Shown here one piece after another: positions 24,773 through 31,858 of a stretch of 64,000 nt of DNA. The stretch is from Veillonella sp. Lineage in GTDB: Bacteria; Bacillota; Negativicutes; Veillonellales; Veillonellaceae. The stretch covers positions 62,001 through 126,000 of the forward strand of contig NZ_JAGZMO010000005.1 of assembly GCF_018364065.1 (NCBI RefSeq), given 5' to 3'. How positions within the stretch are numbered: position 1 is the stretch's first letter; the number at the start of each line of letters is the position of its first letter. Under the pieces are notes generated by a model that saw only the letters and a list, made by a program, of their open reading frames with translations, ran no database searches and was not told where the DNA came from. The position numbers were made by a program, and so were the translations under genes.

Positions 24773-25011
24773 GGTAACTTCCTTTCTCCTTAATTTTCAC
24801 TACATCTCTAACATCAGTCAGTTAAACAAACTACTTTTTTCACTACATCTTAAGTGTCGCTCTTATTTACAGTTTTTAAGTTTTGAAGCGTGTAAGCTTA
24901 TCGACTTTATTGGCTCTCCGGCATTTAAACATCAGCGCTATTCAGCTTCGAACTTTATAGCCTTATTTCAATCCGGAGGATTGCCGCCTGCACAGAGCAA
25001 CTTAGAATCGA

Positions 25012-25197
25012 TTACTTTTCGGAGCGAAGTACGCCGCCTTCCATAAAGTCATCTTTCTTCATATCAACGAAAATAACCTTAACGGCTTCTTTAGGAACCT
25101 TAACAATATCAACAGTTGCTTGAGTAATAGCTTCACCTAATTGTTTCTTTTGTTCCTTAGTACGTCCTTCCACTAATTCTACGTGAATGATTGGCAT
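25012..25197 (-). CDS. 4-oxalocrotonate tautomerase family protein
   Basis: A 61-residue protein of the tautomerase superfamily. After removal of Met1 the catalytic Pro is exposed (MPIIHVELVEGRTKEQKKQ). The family forms hexamers that interconvert enol and keto acids; the native substrate of such stand-alone small homologues (YwhB type) is generally unknown. GGAGGG precedes the ATG by about 9 bases. It has its own promoter, about 70 bp upstream. Confidence 0.92.
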   Translation of the reverse strand: MPIIHVELVEGRTKEQKKQLGEAITQATVDIVKVPKEAVKVIFVDMKKDDFMEGGVLRSEK

Positions 25198-25263
25198 TAT
25201 AATCTACCCTCCGTCCTTAAAAACGAATGAAAAAATCGTATGTATAGAAATATCTATCTTGTT

Positions 25264-25293
25264 ATTATACCCTTTCCCGGACAAGAAAATCAA
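25264..25293 (-). promoter_or_regulatory. Promoter for the tautomerase gene
   Basis: TTGATT (25288-25293) and TATAAT (25264-25269) on the minus strand with an 18-base spacer. Confidence 0.7.
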
Positions 25294-25310
25294 CTAAAAC
25301 CAGGGAAAGA

Positions 25311-25338
25311 AAAATGATATTTCGCATATCTTTTTTGT
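25311..25338 (-). terminator. Weak terminator candidate after recG
   Basis: AAAAAGATAT and ATATC plus TTTTT flank a short loop on the minus strand, about 65 bp past recG. The stem is entirely AT-rich apart from two G-C pairs. Confidence 0.4.
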
Positions 25339-25400
25339 GTTAATCAACCTGCGCTGCCAATGAGATTTTGCATTCGTGACAGATAATATTCCCACACTCT

Positions 25401-27443
25401 TTAATTATACATGATTCGTTCAAAACCTGCACCGAATCTCGTCAATAAATGAGGTTTCATTATGGTGACCGCATCATCAAATTTTGTGTGCTCCAGCCAA
25501 TGTTTCGCATCCTGCCGAGCCGCCACGAGCAAGTCGATATCTTTTAAAATGTTGGCGATTATTAAATCGGGCAATCCATGCTGCATCAAACCGAACAGTT
25601 GACCACTGCCGCGCAGGAGTAAATCCTGTTCCGCAATGACGAAACCGTCCTGCGTAGACGTCATAACTTTCAGGCGCTCGCGGGTTTCCTCGTTCTTGCT
25701 GTCGCTGATAAGTACGCAATAGGACTGCGCACTGCCGCGTCCTACACGGCCGCGCAACTGATGAAGCTGAGACAGCCCAAACCGTTCCGCCCCTTCCACA
25801 CACATAATCGTCGCATTCGGCACATTGACCCCAACTTCGATTACCGTCGTGGAAACCAACAACTTAATACGCCCTTCGTGAAATTCCTCCATAATGGATT
25901 CTTTATCGGCCGCCGCCATGCGCCCATGCACCAGGCCTACACCAAATTGTCTGCCATAGCGCTCCGCCAGCTCTTCATAAAGTGCTTCTGCCGCTACCAG
26001 GTCGAGTTTCTCCGACTCTTCCACCAACGGGCACACTACATACACCTGGTGACCGGCAGTCATTTCTTTTTCAAAGAATACGTGAAGCCGTTCCTTATAG
26101 GTTGAGTCAACCGCATAGGTTAGCACAGGCTTACGTCCCGGTGGTAATTCTTTGATCAAGCTCACTTCCAAGTCCCCATAAATGGACAATGTCATAGTTC
26201 GAGGAATCGGCGTAGCCGTCATAACCAATACATGAGGATTCTGCCCTTTACGCTGCAGTGTGGCGCGCTGCTCAACACCGAAGCGATGCTGTTCATCAAT
26301 AATGGCCAAGGCGAGCTTTTTAAAATGCACCTTCTCCTGAATCAATGCATGGGTCCCCATGACAATGTGGATTGAGCCGTCTGCCAGCCTATCATACACA
26401 GCCTGGCGTTCCGCCGTTTTCATAGAGCCTGTCAACAGCGCCATCTTAACAGGCAAATCTTTCATTAAACTTTGGAAACTTTCAAAATGTTGTTGCGCCA
26501 AAATTTCTGTCGGTGCCATAAGAGCGCCCTGGTATCCGTTCTCTACCGCCTTAATCAAGCTGATAGCCGCCACCACCGTCTTACCGGCCCCTACATCACC
26601 TTGGAGCAGGCGCCGCATTGGTCGCTCCGACTCCATGTCTGTCGTAATTTCTAAAACAGCCCGCTGCTGATCACCTGTTAATTTAAAGGGAAGTTGCTTT
26701 AAAAATTGCTCATAGAGCGTGCCGTTCGGCATCATTTTAACACCGAGCTCGACTTGCTCCTTTTGACGAAGCAGAAGAAGCCCGGCCTGCATAACAAATA
26801 ACTCTTCATAAGCCAGCTGCTTTCGCGCCAATCCGTGACGCTCTACATTCGTCGGCAAATGCATTTCCTTAAACGCTTCATAGCGCGGCATGAACGAATG
26901 TTCCTGACGCACCTCTTCCGGTAAAATGTCCGGCAATTCATTATTTGCGCGGAACCAATTGGCCACTGCATTGCGAATCGTGTATTGTGAAATGCCGTCC
27001 ACTAACGGATAGACCGGTACAATACCGCCTTGAGGCTCCTGATTTTCGTAAAGCACCTCAATGTGAGGCGTATTCATCTGCAGCGATCCGTAGTTAAACT
27101 CCACCTTGCCGTATACATGAAGGCGTTGTCCCACTTTATAAAAATTCTTCTTGTAGCCCTGATTAAACAGCACAACCTTGAGCGAACCCGTTCCATCAGT
27201 CAAAAAAATCTCTAAAATCGACAGGCCTCGGCGCGGTTTCTTTTCCTGCACACGCATAACCTGCCCCGTCGTGGCCCCTACCATATCCGCCTTCAATGCG
27301 CCGATTAAATACGTGGCACTTCGATCCTCATACGCTCTGGGAAAATACGTCAATAACGATGACACATTCGTGACGCCTAATTTATTCAATTGCTTTACCC
27401 GACTGGGGCCAATCCCCTTAATCGTAAGCAGTGACTCTTCCAT
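25401..27443 (-). CDS. recG: ATP-dependent DNA helicase RecG
   Basis: A 680-residue branch-migration helicase that remodels stalled replication forks. An N-terminal wedge/OB domain (about 1-250, opening with an HhH-like GIGPSRVKQLNKLG) is followed by the superfamily 2 core: QGDVGAGKT (Walker A), IIDEQHRFGVEQR (RecG DEQH box), VMTATPIPRT, and in the second lobe LVSTTVIEVGVN and HQLRGRVGRG, then the TRG region. Two tandem ATGs occur; the second (27443) has better spacing from AAGGAG. An AT-rich 22-bp tandem array lies directly upstream. Confidence 0.97.
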   Translation of the reverse strand: MEESLLTIKGIGPSRVKQLNKLGVTNVSSLLTYFPRAYEDRSATYLIGALKADMVGATTGQVMRVQEKKPRRGLSILEIFLTDGTGSLKVVLFNQGYKKNFYKVGQRLHVYGKVEFNYGSLQMNTPHIEVLYENQEPQGGIVPVYPLVDGISQYTIRNAVANWFRANNELPDILPEEVRQEHSFMPRYEAFKEMHLPTNVERHGLARKQLAYEELFVMQAGLLLLRQKEQVELGVKMMPNGTLYEQFLKQLPFKLTGDQQRAVLEITTDMESERPMRRLLQGDVGAGKTVVAAISLIKAVENGYQGALMAPTEILAQQHFESFQSLMKDLPVKMALLTGSMKTAERQAVYDRLADGSIHIVMGTHALIQEKVHFKKLALAIIDEQHRFGVEQRATLQRKGQNPHVLVMTATPIPRTMTLSIYGDLEVSLIKELPPGRKPVLTYAVDSTYKERLHVFFEKEMTAGHQVYVVCPLVEESEKLDLVAAEALYEELAERYGRQFGVGLVHGRMAAADKESIMEEFHEGRIKLLVSTTVIEVGVNVPNATIMCVEGAERFGLSQLHQLRGRVGRGSAQSYCVLISDSKNEETRERLKVMTSTQDGFVIAEQDLLLRGSGQLFGLMQHGLPDLIIANILKDIDLLVAARQDAKHWLEHTKFDDAVTIMKPHLLTRFGAGFERIMYN

Positions 27444-27473
27444 CATAACTCCTTATCATCGTACAGCCCTTCA

Positions 27474-27645
27474 CGTTTTTATATTTTCACATATAACTTT
27501 ATATCCTCACATACAATTTTATATCCTCATATGCAATTTTATATGTTCACATACAATTTTATATTTTTAAGTACACTTTATATCTTCAAGTATATCTTTA
27601 TACATTCACATACAATGTTATATCTTCATATACATATTTAGACTG
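27474..27645. repeat. 22-bp tandem array between recG and rpmB
   Basis: About eight degenerate copies of a unit reading ATATAAAATTGTATGTGAGG on the minus strand. Each copy contains a TATAAA/TATAAT-like string. No interspersed unique spacers, so not a CRISPR array. It fills most of the recG upstream region. Confidence 0.85.
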
Positions 27646-27824
27646 TACACAAACTCACAATCTTAGTATATAATAGTACATAATTACTTGGGAATGACTA
27701 AATAGAAGAATGGTAAAATAATCTTCAATCATTCTTCAATCATTCTTTAACTCCCCTGTAATTCATTACTTTTAACAGGACAATCTAATCCACTCGGCAC
27801 AGATGAAAAACAGAAAAAATCTGC

Positions 27825-27854
27825 TTGCCTTCACATATCTGTTTGTGATAGAAT
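27825..27854 (+). promoter_or_regulatory. Promoter for rpmB
   Basis: TTGCCT (27825-27830) and TAGAAT (27849-27854) with an 18-base spacer, about 40 bp before the rpmB start codon. The rest of the gap (27646-27824) shows only a short TTCAATCATTC direct repeat. Confidence 0.7.
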
Positions 27855-27894
27855 ACATATGTTATGTTGTAAATTATGCTTGGAGGTGGAAATT

Positions 27895-28083
27895 ATGGCA
27901 AACCTTTGCGAAGTATGTGGCAAAACCACTGCTAGCGGCATGAATGTGAGTCATTCTCATATCCGCACAAAAAGGACCTGGAAGCCAAACATCCAGAGAG
28001 TACGAGCAATTGTAGACGGCGAAACCAAAAAGGTAAATGTATGCACTCGCTGCCTTCGTTCCGATAAAATTACACGCGCGTAA
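27895..28083 (+). CDS. rpmB: 50S ribosomal protein L28
   Basis: A 62-residue large-subunit ribosomal protein. It has the zinc-binding form: CEVC near residue 5 and CTRC near residue 48. The ATG at 27895 follows GGAGGTGG; the open frame extends 12 codons upstream without a ribosome site. Transcribed alone, divergent from recG, with its own promoter and terminator. Confidence 0.97.
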   Translation: MANLCEVCGKTTASGMNVSHSHIRTKRTWKPNIQRVRAIVDGETKKVNVCTRCLRSDKITRA

Positions 28084-28109
28084 AAAATAAGAAGGTACAT
28101 GTACTCTAA

Positions 28110-28146
28110 AAGAAGGCTATGACGTTTGTCATAGTCTTCTTTTTTT
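28110..28146 (+). terminator. Terminator after rpmB
   Basis: AGAAGGCTATGAC pairs with GTCATAGTCTTCT (one G-T) around GTTT and is followed by TTTTTTT. Confidence 0.9.
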
Positions 28147-28323
28147 GTCTAATTTTAGAGAAGATAGAAAATATATCTTTTGCTACTCTCTTTGTAATAG
28201 CTAAAATATATGCCCTCTCGCAAACCCTTCGTAGGATAGAAATGTATGGCTTCGCTCAAACTTTGAGTCATGGCTCATGAGATATGAAGTAAAAAATATC
28301 TCCTTTAGCTGATTGCAGGAATG

Positions 28324-28388
28324 AAAAATATACCCCCTCGCAAACCCTTCGTCAAGCTCAGAAGGTGTTGCTCCGGGGGTATATTTTT
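28324..28388. repeat. Palindromic intergenic repeat, copy 1
   Basis: 14-bp perfect arms AAAAATATACCCCC / GGGGGTATATTTTT enclose a core that in reverse reads GGAGCAACACCTTCTGAGC, TTGACGAAGGG and TTTGCGAG. An inner CCTTC/GAAGG stem is present. Confidence 0.9.
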
Positions 28389-28853
28389 ATTCCTATGGCA
28401 AGAGTATATCAAGAGAAATATTTTTCTCCCCTATTCTTATGATTTAGCCACTCAAAGACTCGAAAACCTTATACCTTTCAACCAACTTCAGAACAATCAC
28501 TACGAGAGTATATCTTTCATCTCCCACAACCTTAACTCACAAAATATATTTTCTATCCTCCTCCATCATTCAGCCCTAAAAAGAAGACCATGACTACACA
28601 CATTCATCCCCTTCTTTTAGAGCGGGGAAAAAAGAGAGAAAAACACCCTCTATCTCACCAACCCCTTAGACCGATACTCTAAATAAAGCATTCGAAACAA
28701 AAACTCGAGGCACTGAATCAGACCCACCCCGCCCCCCTCAAAAATATGCCCGGGGGCTCTAAAAATCCCTTTGCTGTAAATCAGATTCTCCTAATAAAAA
28801 GCTCTATTTCAGTAACACTTCCCCCGGATTCTCTGAGTAAGACACTCCCAATA

Positions 28854-28909
28854 AAAAATATCCTCTCGGAGCAACACCTTCGGAGCTTGACGACGGGAAG
28901 GATATTTTT
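28854..28909. repeat. Palindromic intergenic repeat, copy 2
   Basis: 11-bp perfect arms AAAAATATCCT / AGGATATTTTT with core CGGAGCAACACCTTCGGAGC followed by TTGACGACGGG. Opposite orientation to copy 1; the TTTGCGAG segment is missing. Confidence 0.9.
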
Positions 28910-28938
28910 ATTTCTGATGCTCTAAGTCAGACTTTTCC

Positions 28939-29012
28939 CATAAAAAATAACCCATCGGAGCAATGCCCTTCGAGCGAAGGCTCGGGGCTTGCGAGATGGG
29001 TTATTTTTTATG
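28939..29012. repeat. Palindromic intergenic repeat, copy 3, overlapping the dgt stop codon
   Basis: 17-bp perfect arms CATAAAAAATAACCCAT / ATGGGTTATTTTTTATG. The core keeps CGGAGCAA and TTGCGAG but has a different inner stem (GCCC...GAGC / GCTC...GGGC). The dgt stop codon lies in the right arm, so the element probably also serves as the dgt terminator. Confidence 0.9.
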
Positions 29013-30000
29013 CTCCCGGATCCCATATTTTTGGTATATAGATATCTTTAAACAATTTTATAGCATACTGATCTGTCAGCCCCGCCACGTAATCGACGAT
29101 GTCGGTGAGTGTGATGATTTTCTCATGGCCCACTTCGTTTCGCAGGAGTTCAGGGTTTTCCATGTAGTAGCGGAAGAGGTAGGTTACTACGTGGGCGGCT
29201 CGTTTGCGGTCCGGAATGAGTGCCGGTGCCATGTACACGTTTTCGAACATGAAGCGGCGGAAGAGGTTCATTACGTCCATAACTTCTTTGGACATTTTAA
29301 TGCTGTCCTGGTCATCAGATTCGCGCACCATATCCATAACCATGGAGGTTATCATGGCGGACGGTGTAACGCCTAGTCGTTCGCGTACTTCTACAGGCAA
29401 GTCTTTTGCTTCCAGCATACCTGCCCGCTGCGCATCATCAAAGTCATGACACAAGTAGGCGATGCGGTCTGTTATGCGAACAATCTGGCCTTCCAAGGTA
29501 AACGGCATATGCATGCCCGTATGCCCCAAGATGCCGTCGCGCACTTCCCGCGTAAGGTTTAGACCTTTTCGGTCTTTTTCAAGTACGTCCAAGGTGCGAA
29601 GGCTCTGTTCATTATGATTGAAATGACCCACCACATCACGCAGCGCATATTCGCCCACATGGCCAAATGGCGTATGGCCCACATCATGGCCCATGGCGAT
29701 AGCTTCGGTCAAATCTTCATTGAGCTGCAACGCTCGCGCAATAGTGCGGCCGATTTGCCCCACTTCCAGTGTATGTGTCATGCGCGTGCGATAATGATCG
29801 CCCGGTGCAATATACACCTGTGTTTTATGTTTTAATCGGCGGAAACATTTGCTGTGAATGATGCGGTCACGATCTCGTTGAAAGGCGGTGCGCAATAAGT
29901 CGGGCTCTTCCTCCCTATCCCGTTTAGCCAAACGACTTTTAGCCGCCCGGGGTGATAAATACTGCTCTTCCCGCTCCTCAATTCGCTCACGTACTCGCAT
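29008..30000 (-). CDS. dgt: Deoxyguanosinetriphosphate triphosphohydrolase-like protein
   Basis: A 330-residue HD-domain enzyme of the dGTPase family, hydrolysing dNTPs to nucleoside and triphosphate. The HD metal site is assembled from RMTHTLEV, GHDVGHTPFGHVGE and, further on, YLCHDFDDA. Short forms of this length are common in Firmicutes and often labelled dGTPase-like. The ATG at 30000 follows AGGAGG by 9 bases. It starts 31 bp after the PEP-synthase regulatory gene and ends inside a palindromic repeat. Confidence 0.93.
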   Translation of the reverse strand: MRVRERIEEREEQYLSPRAAKSRLAKRDREEEPDLLRTAFQRDRDRIIHSKCFRRLKHKTQVYIAPGDHYRTRMTHTLEVGQIGRTIARALQLNEDLTEAIAMGHDVGHTPFGHVGEYALRDVVGHFNHNEQSLRTLDVLEKDRKGLNLTREVRDGILGHTGMHMPFTLEGQIVRITDRIAYLCHDFDDAQRAGMLEAKDLPVEVRERLGVTPSAMITSMVMDMVRESDDQDSIKMSKEVMDVMNLFRRFMFENVYMAPALIPDRKRAAHVVTYLFRYYMENPELLRNEVGHEKIITLTDIVDYVAGLTDQYAIKLFKDIYIPKIWDPGA

Positions 30001-30031
30001 CTTTCAAATGCCTCCTCTCAAAAATTACAAA

Positions 30032-30859
30032 TTAACGCGCCATTTCCTGTTGCTTGTTGCGCTCAATCAGCTGCATTACAAAGGATGCCGTTTCTTCAAT
30101 GGACTTATTCGTCACATCCAGAATCGGACAATGAACGCGGCGCATGACGGCTTTTGCGTATTCCAGCTCTTCCTCAATGCGCGACATAGTGGCATAATTG
30201 GCCTCACGATCAAGACCCATAGTGCGAAGACGCTCACAGCGAATATTATTCAGTTTATATGGATCAATGATCAAACCAACCACTTTTTTCGGTGGAATTT
30301 TAAATAATTCTTCCGGTAGCGGCACTTCCGGTACTAACGGCAAGTTGGCCGCTTTTATTTTTTTATACGCCAAGAACATGGATAACGGCGTTTTACTTGT
30401 ACGGGACACACCGATAATAACGATATCCGCTTTTTCAAAGCCTGCCGGGTTTTTACCGTCATCATATTTTACGGCAAACTCGATAGCTTCTACCTTTTTA
30501 AAATATTCCTGGTCGAGTTTATGAACCATGCCGGCAGTAAGGCGAGGCTGCGTTTTTACAACGCTGCTTACCGAATCCAGCACAGGCCCCATAATATCTA
30601 CGGCCTGTACACCCAAAATCTTTGCCTGGTTATGTAAATATTGACGCAATGTAGGCGACACGATTGTATGACAAATTACATTGTCACCCTGCGCCGCCTC
30701 GCGGAGTACGTCATCAATCTGCGTCTCCTGATTAATATATGGAATACGTACAATATCAATATCTTCCTGGTCAAACTGACTGGCCGAAGCACGTGCTACC
30801 GATTCGGCAGTTTCACCTAAAGAGTCAGAGATTGCATAAATAATCTTATTACTCGCCAT
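30032..30859 (-). CDS. ppsR: Pyruvate,phosphate dikinase / PEP synthase regulatory protein (DUF299)
   Basis: A 275-residue bifunctional serine/threonine kinase and pyrophosphorylase that inactivates and reactivates PEP synthase or PPDK by ADP-dependent phosphorylation of a threonine near the catalytic histidine. The DUF299 P-loop GVSRTSKTPLS (about 150-160) and the start IYAISDSLGETAE are diagnostic. The ATG at 30859 follows GAGGTG. Since the neighbouring target gene encodes a PpsA-type enzyme, PEP synthase is the likely substrate. It has its own promoter with a 240-base leader and is followed by dgt. Confidence 0.94.
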   Translation of the reverse strand: MASNKIIYAISDSLGETAESVARASASQFDQEDIDIVRIPYINQETQIDDVLREAAQGDNVICHTIVSPTLRQYLHNQAKILGVQAVDIMGPVLDSVSSVVKTQPRLTAGMVHKLDQEYFKKVEAIEFAVKYDDGKNPAGFEKADIVIIGVSRTSKTPLSMFLAYKKIKAANLPLVPEVPLPEELFKIPPKKVVGLIIDPYKLNNIRCERLRTMGLDREANYATMSRIEEELEYAKAVMRRVHCPILDVTNKSIEETASFVMQLIERNKQQEMAR

Positions 30860-31108
30860 GTTTCACCTCGTATGACAACATTTATATCGTTCAACTTATG
30901 TATATATGATTTCAGTCATGTTTTCTTAGAGCCGACTATTGAATCTCAGCTCTAAACGGTCTTTGATAATTTAGTTATTCTGCACCGGCTTTAATTATGC
31001 CGGACAGCATGTAATTAGTTTACTATAAGTCCTAATTGTTACTGTTTTATTACTTCTATTTTCTGAAAAAAGATATCTTGAAATGTATATCTATACTGCT
31101 CTACTCTG

Positions 31109-31138
31109 ATTATACGCAGGAAAAACAGTTTTATTCAA
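31109..31138 (-). promoter_or_regulatory. Promoter for ppsR-dgt
   Basis: TTGAAT (31133-31138) and TATAAT (31109-31114), 18-base spacer, minus strand. The rest of the gap 30860-31108 is a long leader with two hairpins (CCGGC/GCCGG near 30995-31013 and an AGAGC/GGCTCT pair near 30928-30953). Confidence 0.7.
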
Positions 31139-31167
31139 CTAAAAATTGCAAACTTGTCATATTTTTT

Positions 31168-31797
31168 CTATTCTTTAGCACATTCCAGCAACATTTTTGT
31201 AATTGTTGTCTTAGAAATGCGGCCTAAGACTTTAAAACGTTTACGCCCTTTCTGTTCCACTTCTTCCAGTACAGGCAGGCAGTCTACTTCATAGTCCACC
31301 ATGTGTTGCGCCGTTTCCACCACTGTATCATCAGCGGTACAGCCAATAATTTTACTGCTCGGCGTCATGATCATGGAAATCGGCATTGACTTAGGGTCGT
31401 TTTTACCGATAGCCGCACGGAGCAAGTCCTTGCGGGATACGATGCCTACTAAAAAACCGTCTTCACAAACCAATACGGTGCCCACATCTTCTGTAAACAT
31501 GGTCACTATCGTATCGTACAGATTTGTATCCGGTGCCACGGCCACCGCCTGGGCCATCACTTCATGGACCTTATAGCGTCTGATTTCATCAGCCACGGGA
31601 TTAACGCCTTTACCGCCCACGTAGTAATACCCTACTTTCGGACGCGCATCTAACAGGCCTGTCATAGTGAGTACTGTTAAATCGGAGCGCAAGGCCGAGC
31701 GTGTTACGTCAAGACGTGCGGCAATCGCTTTGCCCGTAATCGGTCCCTCTTCTTTTACTATTTCTACAATATGCTGTTGTCGTTCGGTCAGTTGCAA
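31168..31797 (-). CDS. ccpN: CcpN-like repressor with HTH and two CBS domains
   Basis: A 209-residue regulator: an N-terminal DeoR-like winged helix (about 1-60, ITGKAIAARLDVTRSALRSD) joined to two CBS domains (about 75-200) that in CcpN sense adenine nucleotides. CcpN represses gluconeogenic genes in B. subtilis and is usually encoded beside the DUF299 regulator (yqfL), exactly as here. The start is TTG at 31797, with AAGGAGG 8 bases upstream. It lies between ppsA and ppsR, so all three genes form a gluconeogenesis control cluster. Confidence 0.88.
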   Translation of the reverse strand: MQLTERQQHIVEIVKEEGPITGKAIAARLDVTRSALRSDLTVLTMTGLLDARPKVGYYYVGGKGVNPVADEIRRYKVHEVMAQAVAVAPDTNLYDTIVTMFTEDVGTVLVCEDGFLVGIVSRKDLLRAAIGKNDPKSMPISMIMTPSSKIIGCTADDTVVETAQHMVDYEVDCLPVLEEVEQKGRKRFKVLGRISKTTITKMLLECAKE

Positions 31798-31815
31798 TCA
31801 TTACACCTCCTTACG

Positions 31816-31845
31816 AAAAACAGGAGGCCCGAAGAGCCTCCTGTT
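31816..31845 (-). terminator. Terminator after ppsA
   Basis: AACAGGAGGC pairs perfectly with GCCTCCTGTT, followed by TTT on the minus strand. It sits in the 61-bp gap before ccpN, so ccpN either depends on readthrough or on a promoter inside ppsA. Confidence 0.8.
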
Positions 31846-31858
31846 CGCCACTATGTGA

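Larger units (their letters stand above)
28147..28938. other. Gene-free stretch holding a cluster of hairpin repeats and fragments
   Basis: No convincing gene in about 790 bp. It holds two intact palindromic elements (28324-28388, 28854-28909), a left-arm fragment at 28203-28231 that matches the first element through AAACCCTTCG, a degenerate AAAAATATGCCCGGGGG copy near 28739, and a flank motif CTGAGTAAGACACTCCCAATAAAAA recurring in altered form near 28785 and 28925. A 90-codon open frame over the first element is judged non-coding. Confidence 0.7.

Noticed and set aside
24773..25011. Purine riboswitch before guaB
   Set aside because: No recognisable three-way junction core; only a short CAATC/GATTG hairpin and a repeated TTTCACTACATCT string.
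27474..27645. CRISPR array
   Set aside because: Copies are directly adjacent and degenerate, with no unique spacers and no cas genes nearby.
28321..28593. 90-codon open frame on the plus strand as a gene
   Set aside because: It begins inside a palindromic repeat, has no ribosome site, and its composition is unlike a protein.
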